A stretch of DNA of 64,000 nucleotides from Jacaranda mimosifolia (taxonomy: Eukaryota; Streptophyta; Magnoliopsida; Lamiales; Bignoniaceae): NCBI GenBank assembly GCA_018894105.1, contig CM032131.1, positions 7,714,501 through 7,778,500 of the forward strand, given 5' to 3'. Numbering within the stretch: position 1 is the first letter of the stretch; the number at the start of each line of letters is the position of its first letter. The position numbers and the translations under genes are program-made. Below are positions 43,920 through 55,367 of this stretch, one piece after another. The notes under the pieces are model-generated. The model was not told the DNA's origin. It ran no database searches and saw only the letters and a program-made list of their open reading frames with translations.

Positions 43920-46900
43920 TGTAACACCCCAAATTTTAATATCATAGAAATAAGATAAGAGAAATTTAAGTTTCAATTTTGGCAAAATACCTTTTGAATA
44001 AAAGAATTAAATCATAGTCAAACTGCTAATTAGATCAATTAAGATCTTAGTACAAATACTAAAAACAAAGGGTTGAATATTAACTAAATTGGGACTCAAT
44101 AATAACAAATCGAAAATATTAAGGGGGCAATGTGAGCAAGTTAAAAGTTAAAGGACTTCAAAATAATTAAATTTGGACTTAATTGCCTAAAATCATAAAT
44201 GCTAGGGGGTCAATGTGCAAAAAGTAAAACTTTAAGGACTGAATTAAAGTTTTGGGGTCAATTTGTAAGGCGATTAGAAGTTTCGGGCGCAATTGAAGTT
44301 GGTCAAAAAAATTTGGGGTCAATTTGTAAGAGGCTAAAAATCATTTATATATATACAATTGATGTCAAAATTTAATTAAATTTATAAAATCAACCCCAAT
44401 CCCACCCGACATGCAACGATCAAAAAACAACCGTAAAACTTGAAGCTAACGCCGTAGGTAGCTTTCTCTAGCCAAAAGAAAACCAACATACCAAAAACAT
44501 TAAAAACGATCAAATATTTCACCGAGAACGATGAGGCCGATGGTGACGAGCAGTGGGAGTGGTGGTTTTCCGGCATACGACGACGAGATGGGGCTAGAAA
44601 AAAAGGGCTTTTGATCGTAGCTTTATGGGTAAGCAATGGGTGGTGTTAATTTTGTGAAACAATAGTCGGTGATGGAGAAATTGAGACAGTGGCATCGCAG
44701 TGGTGCTAAGGCAAAGCCACCTATTTGGATGGCCAATTGATGGGCTTTCTGGCATCAAAATTTAAAATTAATTTGGGGGTTCTCATGGGCTAGATGAGAT
44801 GTATCTTTCGTTGGGTCAGCTTGTATTCCTGCAGCAGCAACACGGCAACACACTGTAGCCAGGGTCGTGCAGCTGATGGTTGGCGGTGCAGCGGCGATCT
44901 AACAGAGGGTTCAAAATGCAATTTTGAATCCGTCTGAGCAGTTTTTGACTTGATATTAGATCCAAATTTGATATGATTGGGGTAAATTTCATATCGAAAT
45001 ATTAATTTGATTGGCTTAATTCTAATCCAATGCTTATTGAATTAAGATTATTGAAATGTAATTTCATTTGAGACGATGATTAATTTTGTAATTATTGAAC
45101 AAAATTGATTGTAATCCTAATCTTGGTAAATTAAGAAAGATTGACTTAAAATTATATTATGAGAGTCGATAATATAGTATCTTGTGAATGAAATATAGTT
45201 AAGCTTAATCTACAAATTAAGCTATATGAATGTTAGCACGAAAATGGATTATCCAACTTGGATCTGATAGAGTAATGCTGATTTATCTTGAATTTAATTG
45301 ATTTTATTATTCTATTATTTTACCTCATTTATTACATAGTCAAATTCATAATAATCTATGAATTTGACTTATGTAAGCTAATCTATAATAGAACATATAA
45401 TAGTATCTGTGCTATTAATTCAAATCTGACTGATGTAAGCTAATCTACAATAGAACATATAATAGTATATGTGCTATTAATTCCTAAGGTTTATTATTAT
45501 TATTTTTATTTTTATTTTTTATGTTCTATTATATATTCGGTATTTAGGAAGTATAAATTACATTCTAGTTGAATTGATATGATATTAGTTGAAATTATAT
45601 TATTATATAGTAGAATGTAATTTATACTTCCTAAATACCGAATATATAATAGAACATAAAAAATAAAAATAAATAATAATAATAATAATAAATCTTAGGA
45701 ATTAATAGCACATATACTAGAACTATTATAAGATTGGCTTAATTCTAGAATGAATACAGTTAGAGTCCTATTAGAATTAAACTACTTCTACCGTATATAT
45801 ATATATAATTTTTAGGAACAAACCTTAATCTTGTTAAACAAAAAAAAAAAAGAAAGAAAGAAAAAAAAAAGGAGATAGACGATAGAGTGAAGAAAATAAA
45901 AAAGAAAGAGAGTCGACAGTCGTGCTATTGAAGAAAGAAAAGAAAGAAAGGGATATTGATACAGCAGGCCGACATAGATCCTAGGTAAAGAAAGTAATTT
46001 TTTGTTTTTTTCATTCTTATGGTTGTCGGATTGTTTATGATTAAACTAGTATTACAAATTAGACTAGCCAAAGCCACGTACTATTAGTTTAATTCGGACA
46101 GTAGCTAAATCAGACGACCCGTTGCAATCGGGCTTACTATGAAAAATTGCATAATGTTAATTGATTGATCAAATTGTTTTTGATACCCAATTATGCCGTG
46201 AGATACAAGTGTGGTTTAATGAATTGTCTTGAAGATTAATGATGTTTGGATGGGTTGTCGTGTTTTTTTTTTTTTTTTGTGGGAATTAGTTCATAAAGCC
46301 TTTGTTCGATAATTTAAAAGAAAGGATTAGGAAAAACATAATCTTATTGACATATGGCAAGCTATACCTTTTCCATACCATGTATCATGACCTATCAATT
46401 TTAGAATTGAAACAGAAATTTCTTTGGCAGGTGAGTATTTGTGAAAATCGAGAGTGAAAAACTTTGCATCCATGTAGGTTTCTTGATAAATTTACTTAGG
46501 GTATGTGTGTTGTGTATATATACATATATATATTTAATAGGAATTTTAAGGTTCATTTAATATTGATACTAGTTCTTGGGTTAATCTTCTTATTTATAAT
46601 TTTGGGATCTTGAATGGACTTTAAACGAGAATATATATATATAGTAAATTATTTTTGTACCAATTAGGATTATTGGGCTTAAGGTACTACATGCTTATGG
46701 CACCCATAAGGCTAGTTCTAAGTAAATTTTATTTCGCTAGCCATTTAAATTAGTGATTAATGTGCTTATGAAATGAATCAGGTGACTCAACAATTGACTT
46801 GATTGACTTCTAGTATTATCTTAAAGCTAAGTGCCTAAACTTATATATATACATATATTATATGATATTATGTTTGAAAACCCAGAAGGATATATACGAT

Positions 46901-49900
46901 ATTAATCTGATCGTAACTTGTTTTAAGTTTACACTACACTATAACTGTATTCCATTATTCACAAAAATGATTTATTTTGTTTCACGATACACGCAAACAT
47001 GTGCTTTATGATTTTTAATGCTTCTAGATTAACAATTAAATTGGATGATCAATTGATTACTGAATTTACCACTACTACTATGTTACTGTTAATTGGATCC
47101 ACCTTGGTCTGGGTGTGCGAGGGACTTCACCGGGCAGCAGCGAACTTGCTGGTTAAACCCTAAGCTCCCATGGCCTAATCCCCCTAGAGCAAAACAGAAG
47201 CCGTTTGTGGCTGAGGTGAGTCGTAGGATTTCCCAAGGGCCTAAGCTAAAGCACTGTTTTGGTAAAGACGTACCTTGCCTGGAGCGATAAGAGACTATTA
47301 CGATGGGAGTCATAAGGTTGACTTGCTACAATAAACATTGTTTGATCATCGCATATAAGTTGTTAGTTTAGAAAATTGTTTATTAAATTCTTGATTTGTT
47401 ACTGCTTGACTGTTTATTGATTTCCACTTATGTTTTTCTCGAATATTTTCATTATACAAATCATATTAAATTCATCAACTCACATTGCACACACTTGGCA
47501 TTCACCAAGTCTTTTACTCATACTCGTATTCTTCTTTGACTTCTTTCTGATAAACCTAGATCCTAGCCCTAGTGAGGAGGTAGATCCTATGTATGATGAG
47601 AATCAAGATTGAAGTCTTAGTTTGGGTTTTTGCAGTAAACTATTATATTTCTCCTAAGCTTATTAGTTCTATTTTATTTACTATGGATTCTATTTTGTTT
47701 TAGTTGGAATTAGAGTATTATGTATTTTGAATTTTTCTATTACAAGAGTTATTTGGATTATTATGAATGTTTGGATTTTCTATTATTTAAGAACATGATT
47801 TTGGTTAGATGAGATTATTTATTTAGGATTGAGTATCACACCTCGAGACTAGACTGTACGGTTTGGATTTTGGGGCATGATAAATAGACTTGTAAAATGC
47901 AACTAATTTAGAAATCTAGACTCTCATCACATACAATGAAATAAGTGAAGTGATGAATGGAGTTTGTTGGAGATAGCCACTCAAGAATTACTAGCTCGAA
48001 GTTTTAGAATAAGATAACCATGGCTATACTTATGGAATTAGATAAAGCAAAATATTCATAAAGTGGGTTGGATAACTTAGGGATTGAATTGGCCCGAGCA
48101 TGTTAAGCTATTAAGATGGTTAGAGCTTTAAGACAATAGAAATGGGAATGACTAGGCTCAGGCAAGTCAAGTGTAGTGATGCTGGTGTATTTGAACGATT
48201 AAGGTCATTCGAGATAAGATATAATTGAACTTGAGTATTATAGCAACAAATATGTACTGAATACTGGAACCCTAAAAGAGACCACAATAATGTAGAACGT
48301 ATCAGTAATCCATTTATCAACTAATTAGCTAAGGATTACCACATTTAATCGTCTTAAGCATTTAGATATGAAACAAAGATTAACAGAATTGTACTTAGAA
48401 TAACCTTGACTTTGATAAAGACATCAACTATACTTATACTTAAGATTTAGAGGATTAACAGGATGGTAACTCGGGTTATCTTATGATAGTTCTCGATTTG
48501 ACTATGAGCATCCATACAACAAGGGATTTCTCTGCATTTACCAGGTGAGTTTGTACTAGATTCCTTTGTTAGGGAAATAACATAAGTATTTGCTATTATA
48601 TATTTGTTGCTTGACTTTGGTTGTGTCGAGATTCAATAGTTGTTAATTGTTCGTCCTGTGCTATTATTTGGCTCTTGTGTTGTATTTAATAGTCAATCTG
48701 AACTATTCTTCTTGCCTGTAACTCTGGAGCCATCGTTATTTAAAATCCAAGTCTACCCTAAAACGAATTCTTATCTTATGTATATATTAGTAAATATATC
48801 ATTAATGTTTGATTATTTCCTTGTTAAAGATTGTGTTAGCTTATGTTAGTTTAATCTTCGATTCTTGTGTTAATCTTGATAGTTGGTTTGTGCTCCGTTC
48901 TTCTTTACCGTGTGATTCTTGAGCCATTCTTGTTTAAATTACCCTATCCATCTTGAAGTGTGGAATTCCTGGCTCGAACGATTTAATCGATTCATATTTA
49001 CATAAGTTTTTGGAAATTAAATTGCTTGAAAGCTTATTTAAACTTCTTTTCTTCTTTGCCTATGGTTCTTGAACCATTGTTACTTGAATTCCTATCCATC
49101 TCGAGCTGTTGACTTCTAGAATCAAATATCACATTTTTACGAGTTTTGAAAAAGTAAACTGCTTGTGAAATCTTACCACACATCGCCATATTATGCTAAT
49201 TATGATTTTTGTTTGATCATAATTTATGCCGTTTTACCTTAAAATGGAGATTGTGTTGGGAAAAATGAAAAAGGATTTCGAGATGTGCTTTGCCATTATC
49301 GCCATGTTGTTATCTAGAAATGAGTCTAATGTTGATTAACTGATTATTGTTTATCATGGTGAAATGATGCGTTAAGTGAAGTGTTGTTGGACGATTATAC
49401 TATATTGATTACTGAATATCCTTGGGGGTGCGTCCTAGGATCAGCTTTGGGAGATGTTCGAGCGAAACAGACAGACGATGATCGGTCTCCAGTTGATACC
49501 CCATTAATTATAATCTGGCCTCATAGCTAGTTGGAGATAGCTATCTATGGGGGATAAGGCATGTAGCTAGCCATGCCTATGTTTGGTCAACTATCTTAGC
49601 AAATCACTTGGAATTGGAAGGATAAGGATTTTCGTGTTTTCAAAAGTAGAGGAATAGGGTAGGATAATCACCAACAGCAGGTTTTTCTAAAAGGTTATTG
49701 ATTTGTTAACAGTTACAGTGTGTTTTGTTCCCTGTTGATTCTGTACTTATGGAATTATTATTACTCTGTGCACTTGTATTACTCCTTCACTAATAACTCA
49801 CTAAGTCATTCGGACTTACATTATTTGTATTATTTGCTACCGTTCTTTACCCCAAATAAGAAGAAATGACAAAAATAGACTTAACCACAAGACACAAGAG

Positions 49901-50301
49901 GTAATAAGCCCAATGAATATATGGATATATGGATTGTAATATGATGTTTATTTGCTTCCATTCTTTACCCCAAATAAGAAAAAGCGACAAAGATAGACTT
50001 AACCACGAGATGGGAGAGGTAATAAGCCCAATGAATATATGGATATACGAATTGTAATATGATGAGTTACTGATGTGAATATGATAGATAAGTTTGAAAA
50101 TATCAAGTGCGATCTATGATACTTTGGTAATAAGTTAAACTATTGAAGGATGTCACTTGTGGGAATTAAATATTGCCGCTCCCCGACATTCCGACCAAAG
50201 GGTGGTTTTTGAAAGAAGTGTTTTCTCTTGTCCAAAGGGCTTGTGGTATAGATTTGAGTAGCACCTCATCCGAGCAGACACCTCCCAGCTTGGGTGCTAT
50301 A
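43920..50301 (+). repeat. Y 3' LTR (long form, 6.4 kb, probably with nested LTR material)
   Basis: 43920-44143 matches the start of the 5' LTR and 49041-50301 its end. The extra 44144-49040 shows further gypsy-LTR features: GC-richer patches at 44500-44900 and 47096-47300, a 'ggggcatgataa' end-like motif near 47873 and 'accaggtgagttt' at 48540. It contains a long hairpin (45463-45719), a purine tract (45838-45960) and a T-run near 46263-46281. It is either one very long LTR, shortened in the 5' copy, or an LTR with one or more nested LTRs; I could not find inner boundaries. Confidence 0.65.
45463..45719. repeat. Near-perfect inverted repeat (arms about 105 bp, loop 43 bp)
   Basis: Arm 45463-45567 is complementary to 45611-45719 with a few base changes and length differences in the att/aat run. 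The arm contains ttcggtatttaggaag, paired with cttcctaaataccgaa. Directly upstream a unit of about 59 bp is tandemly repeated (gtaagctaatct at 45376 and 45435). A transcript would form a long hairpin. Confidence 0.85.
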
Positions 50302-50320
50302 ATTAGGCTCTGGTACCACT
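50302..50320 (-). other. Primer-binding site of X2 (reverse strand)
   Basis: ggctctggtacca (50306-50318) is the complement of tggtaccagagcc, a one-base variant of the initiator-tRNA site, two bases from the LTR. Confidence 0.8.
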
Positions 50321-52510
50321 TGAAAGTAGGAGTTTGATTGGGATCCAAAATATAAAACCAAAAATAGGCAAAATATAACCAAACTACTCTATTCCAAGGA
50401 TCATATTCACACTCAAAATAAGGATTTAGTTGCCAAAAAACAAAACACCTTTGTAGATCAACACAAAGGAGAAGAGAAGATCACACCAATGAACACTTCA
50501 ATGGAAGATCTACACACAGCAGAAGATGCAAAACGGTTGGACCCTTTCCCGATCTCCAAAAATTGGCAAATTTGGCAAGCTTCTGCACCACAAATCCAAG
50601 TAGTTGTTGCCAACATTTTGCTCCAATCAAAAACTCCTTGGTCCTTCAAATCTACTCCCGAAACTGGTGCACAACAATGATTCACCAAGAAATTCTAAGT
50701 CCTCCAAGCGTAGGATCTCTAATGACAAATTCCACACACCTTAGGCAAACACTAAATCAACCTAACTTATGCTAGAACAAGTGAGGAAGAAGGTGACATG
50801 AGTTTTTTTTGGAGGTGAGAGGGAAAGGAGAGAACTTAGTGTGAATCTTCAACATATGAATATCATACTTTTGGAGGGAAATGAAGAATGTGCCAATTAT
50901 CCTATAGGTGGCCGGCCAAGTGGCTATTTATAGAGGAGAGAGGATGCAAGTTGGCATCACATCTCCCATGCTAGTTGGCCAACTTGCCAACTTGCATGTG
51001 AATTTGAATTTCAAATGCATTTAAATTTAATTAACACTTGCATTTCATCTCATTAAATGAAATGCTAATTAACTCTAAATTCAAATTCAAATAGACTCTT
51101 TCATTTGATTTTCCTCCAAAATCCAAATTCTCATTTTAATTAAATTAATTTTTTAATTTAATTAATTTGACTTAACGCTTTAAGTCAATTAACTTAACTC
51201 TTTAAGTTAACTTAACAAATTAATTGCCACATGGCCCCAATTAAATTAACTCCTTAATTTAATTAGTCTAATTTAACTTCTTAAATTATTTTGATTAATT
51301 TAACACTTAAATTAATCAAGCCAAGATGACTAATTAAATAGTCACTCGTCCCTCTCTAAGAAACACCTAGGCATGAATTTTCTAACTCCTTGGAAAATTC
51401 CTCCTATCAAATAAGAGCTACCTATAGGCTTTTGTGTGACCTATTGGGTTTATCAATTCTTTGGACATGGCTCACAACTCATTGTTATGTTTTGGATATC
51501 GAAATATTTACATTAGTTTAAACTCCTTTAAACTAACCCTTTCAATTAATCTCTATTAATTGAAGAGTACCCAATCTTCATGGTCGATGCCTAGCAACAA
51601 GCTCATGGAGCCTAACTGATTGGATGAATGAATTATGTCTTGACGAACCATTCTAGCTTACAATTTCCATGTAAATACAGTTTTTCCATATCTTATCTCT
51701 CGAAAGAGGCCCTCGGCAAGATATTTGTCGGCTCCCTAATAGGTTCGATAACTATGTTTCTACATCCAATGTTCAATTACCCTTTATGATCTCAACTTTG
51801 GATAACTCATTTTCCAAATTGTCATACTACCTTGAGCGAGGATTTCTTGGAATCGATCATTATAAACTATATAGGGGACGCACTTGTCCTTCACAACAAC
51901 GAGGAGATAGATCCCATCTTGAATCTCACAAACCTCCATGCTTAAGTAGCTCATGCTCAATCTCAACCCCGAATGACCTGCTATATGGTTAGCAAGAGGC
52001 AAAGCATAAGGACCTAAACATAAGATTACCATGAATCCTCGAGTCCAAGGACTAATTATATGCACTAGCATATGTTGGAGAACTTGCCACTATGGCTATC
52101 TAATGAATTCTCTGGTCGGGTATTTAGTGAACTTATTCCCTAACAAGCATCTACTAACATACATTCATGTCTCACATAAATTACTCATGAAATGGAGCAA
52201 TATCCAACTCCTTTGAATATGCATCGTTAGTGCAAGTCTATTTTAATCTTGGATGCCCCATCTCATAAGATTCTATGACTTGGAATATTTAAAATCATGA
52301 CTGTAGAGACTTATTTCATAATCACCATCATATGCGTGACCAAGTCCCATAGTCTTGTATGATTTAGGAGCTTTAGCTAAATGTAAGTGAAGTATAATAA
52401 GCATAAGATAAAGATGGCCATTTAATAAGAATATCATTCAACCAAGATTGTATCACAAGTGAAATAGTATTAAACGCCAATCTAATTAACTGCGGGGCAC
52501 TATTCCAACA
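50321..52510 (-). repeat. 5' LTR of X2 (2190 bp), most complete X LTR
   Basis: It begins tgaaagtagg and ends ...attccaaca, so in sense it reads TGTTGGAATAGTG...CA. It is uninterrupted, and serves as the reference for the other X-type copies in this window. The distinctive TTAA-rich block is at 51130-51310. X2 3' parts are missing. Confidence 0.85.
50925..50932 (-). promoter_or_regulatory. TATA box of the X LTR
   Basis: On the minus strand tataaata, about 600 bp before the LTR end. X' has tatatata at the corresponding place (near 33914). The 'ggccggcc' motif lies just upstream on the plus strand in several copies. Confidence 0.5.
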
Positions 52511-53059
52511 CTGACCTATTTTCCTTTCTTCCTACTCAAGCCTGTCCATGTCAGTCTCTCTCTCTATATATGCATTTTCTCATTTGATCACTCATTTACT
52601 CGCTTATTTTGAATATGCATGAGGTACATTAAGATAATTACTTTTCTTCGATTTGTAATAGATCATTTTAGTTTTCCACTAGATGATTTTTATTTTTTTT
52701 CTAATGCTATTCTTTGTGCCTTTTTTGATGTTGACAAAATGGAGAGTAGGAAGTAATAAGATATTATGCTCATTATGCTTTTAATGGTTATGATTATTTT
52801 TATACCCTAATGTTATAGTTTTTAATGATTATATTTTGATATTTTGATGTGTAGGATATTATGCTCCAACTTTTGTGCATGAATTATTGATTATGCTCTG
52901 ATATGATGCTCTAACTTTTGTGCATAAACTTTTTTGATATTTAGGATATTATGCTTTATCTCTCTAGTGTGCATGACTTCTTTACTAAAGTACTGAAAGT
53001 GTTTTATGATCTATTATTTCATGCTTTGAGCTTTGATAAGTTGATAATCTGATTAGATA
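52511..53059. repeat. Duplicated flank S, copy 1
   Basis: It starts ctgacctattttcc right after the X2 LTR and matches 53346-53884 nearly throughout ('ccaacttttgtgcatgaa', 'ctgattagata' at the end). No gene is recognised. It contains shorter internal repeats around 'atattatgct'. Confidence 0.8.
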
Positions 53060-53079
53060 AGATTCTATTATTAAGATCT

Positions 53080-53345
53080 AGGAGTAGGATTGAGATCCAA
53101 AATAAGATTCTATGACTTAAAATATTTAAAAGCATGACCGTAGCATTTGTTTCATGATCACCATCATATGTGTGACCAAGTCCCATAGTCTTGTATGATT
53201 TAAGGGCTTCAGCCAAATGCAAGTAAAGTATAATAAGCATAAGATGAAGATGGCCATTTAATAAGAATATTATTTAATTAAGATTGTATCACAAGTGAAA
53301 TAGTACTACACACCAATCTAATTGGCTGCGGGCATTATTCCAACA
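53080..53345 (-). repeat. X LTR with a large internal deletion
   Basis: It holds the LTR start (aggagtaggattgagatcc, compare 50327) joined directly to the last 230 bp (taagattctatgact...attccaaca). About 1.9 kb is missing relative to 50321-52510. It lies between the two S copies. Confidence 0.8.
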
Positions 53346-53884
53346 TTGACCTATCTTCCTTTCTTCTTACTCAAGCCTATCCATGCCAGTCTCTCTCTGC
53401 ATTTTCTCACTTGATCACTCATTTATTCACTCATTCTGCATATGCACAAGGTACATTAAGATAATTACTTTTCTTTGGTTTGTAATGGATAACTTTAGTT
53501 TTCGACTAGATGATTTTTATTTGTTTTGGAATGCTATTCTATGTGCCTTTTTTGATGTTGACAAAATGGAAAATAGGAAGTAATATGATATTATGTTCAT
53601 TACGCTTTTAATGGTTATGATTATGTTTATACTCTGATGTTATGTTTTTAATGATTATATTTTGATATTTTGATGTGTAGGATATTATGCTCCAACTTTT
53701 GTGCATGAATTGTTGATTATGCTATGATATTATGCTCTAACTTTTGTGCATGAACTTTTTTTATATTCAAGATTTTATGCTTTATCTCTCTAATGTGCAT
53801 GACTTCTTTATTAAAGTACTGAAAGTGTTTTATGATTTATTATTCATGCTTTGAGCTTTGATAAGTTGATAATCTGATTAGATA
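53346..53884. repeat. Duplicated flank S, copy 2
   Basis: It begins ttgacctatcttcc and matches copy 1. LTR plus S forms a tandem pair, so a segment of LTR and flank was duplicated before or after the deletion in the second LTR. Confidence 0.8.
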
Positions 53885-54151
53885 TTAAATTGTATACTTC
53901 ACATGGTACACATATTTGTTCATTATACTTTGAGTCTAGAGGCCTAACAATTAATGTTAATATCTCCAAAAACTTCCAAGAAAGTATTTGTCCCTTTATA
54001 AAATTAAAGAGAACAAGGATTAGAAATATCTGTCATTTAGGGGGAGATATTAATTTCTCAAAAAGGCTATGTAAGTATTCCTTTATGTCTATTTGATTAT
54101 AATTTTTCTTTAAAATATTTGGTTGTTTGTCATCATAAAAAATGAAGAGAT
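53885..54151 (+). pseudogene. 3' internal end of a Sirevirus-like copia element
   Basis: The segment carries 'catttagggggagat' (about 54035) and then, just before an LTR start, 'gtcatcataaaaaatgaagagat'-type sequence (PPT at 54137-54151), the usual layout at the 3' end of Sirevirus-like elements. The 68-residue frame at 53890-54096 has no domain I recognise and may be the decayed end of the polyprotein. The pol region itself is not in the window. Confidence 0.45.
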
Positions 54152-54189
54152 TGTTGACCTTTTGGTGCAATCTTGATTTTGATGATAAT
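54152..54189 (+). repeat. Sirevirus-like LTR, first 38 bp
   Basis: tgttgaccttttggt followed by gattttgatgataa matches 8974 onward. The LTR is cut here by element W and continues at 61317. Confidence 0.7.
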
Positions 54190-55227
54190 CGTAGACACAT
54201 TAATTTCCAGCTAATTAAAAAATGATACTTGAAAATAATATACTGGTTATTGATTTAAATTTTCTATTTATGTCTTAGAATTTATCAAATTTAATTCCAA
54301 AAGATAAATAGTTAATTTTAATTAATACTCTAATATTTATTTTGTGCTCAAATTAGATATCAACAAGTGTCAAAGTGAAATGCCACAGCCAATGAATTCA
54401 AGTTTTGTAGCTTAGCAATTTCAAGCTAATCAAATTGCAACAAGTGGTATATTTTAGTACGTGGACCAATCAAGTCAAAGATAATTAATATTATCCTTTG
54501 CTATTTGATATTATCTTTTAATATATACATTGAAGAGATAACTATCAAAGAAGTTCAAGCTATTTGAGAGTCTTCTACTATGCACCTATATAAAGGGATG
54601 ATAAAAACTCATTCGAAACACAACAGCAAGCAACAACACAAGTCATAACAAACAAGAGAGACCTTGAAGAAGTTCAAAAGTTCTCTCAACCAAATTCAAG
54701 GAGATCTATGGCGTTCAAGATGTTCATCATGGATCTTATCAAACTTCGACATTTGATTCGAGATTACGATCTGAAGCCTTCAAATTGTGGTTATATTCCA
54801 AACCAAATTCAAGGAGATTCATAGCTTTCAAGGTGTTTATTATGGAGCTCATCAAATTTTAGCATTTGATTCGAGATTACAATGTGAAGCCCTCAAATTA
54901 GTATTATATTCCAAATCAAATTCAAGAAGATCTACGGCACTCAAGGAGTTCATTGAGGAGCTTATCAAATCCCAGCATTTGATTCGAGATTATGGAGCAA
55001 AGCTCTCGAATTGGAGTTATTTTTTCAAATCAAGTCAAAGGAGTCTATGATGTTCAAGGTATTCATTGTAGAGCTTATTAAAGCTCAAAATTACTTTTCG
55101 AAGGAAGGAATTAGAGGATAGATTAGGAATTGTATCCACATCATAAATTTTAATAAATTTCATTTTTATTTGTATGAATTTTTTATCTTGGAATTTCAAT
55201 TTCACAGATAATGAAACTTGAATTACA
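54190..55227 (+). repeat. W 5' LTR with 113-bp tandem repeats
   Basis: The first base pair of the usual TG is CG here, the 3' LTR having TG. TATA box at 54588-54594. From 54691 a unit with 'caaattcaaggaga' repeats at 54691, 54804, 54917 and 55031 (113-114 bp each). The frame at 54787-55050 is an artefact of these repeats. Confidence 0.85.
54588..54594 (+). promoter_or_regulatory. TATA box of the W LTR
   Basis: tataaag in 'cacctatataaaggg'. The 3' LTR has tatataaa at the same place (60693-60700). Confidence 0.6.
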
Positions 55228-55367
55228 AAGTTTTGGTAAGCCCGATGGGATGATCGCTATGTCCCATCTCTTCCCTTCATCAAAATTGAAGTATCAAATG
55301 GCCACATACAAGATTGCAACATTGAAAATTACTACTTCAAGTTCCTCATGTGCTAGAAGTATTGTAA
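55228..55367 (+). other. W leader with primer-site-like motif
   Basis: It starts ttttggtaagcccgatggga right after the LTR, resembling the 'ttggcacgcccggtggga' leader motif of many plant gypsy elements. It is interrupted by a solo X LTR at about 55368. Confidence 0.55.

Larger units (their letters stand above)
41497..50301 (+). mobile_element. Non-autonomous Ty3/gypsy-type element Y
   Basis: Structure: 5' LTR 41497-42960, a perfect primer-binding site tggtatcagagc (42965-42976), about 0.95 kb of non-coding internal DNA, polypurine tract aaaggggggagag (43907-43919) and 3' LTR 43920-50301. Both LTRs start (t)taacaccc and share the first 220 bp and the last 1.2 kb. The aatta duplication outside confirms the ends. 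No gag or pol is present. The 3' LTR is about 4.9 kb longer than the 5' one. Confidence 0.8.

Noticed and set aside
47093..47313. Open frames on both strands in a GC-richer patch
   Set aside because: The patch has the look of the middle of a gypsy LTR; the frames overlap antisense and show no domain.
54787..55050. 87-residue ORF in the W 5' LTR
   Set aside because: It follows the 113-bp tandem repeats and is not kept in the 3' LTR.
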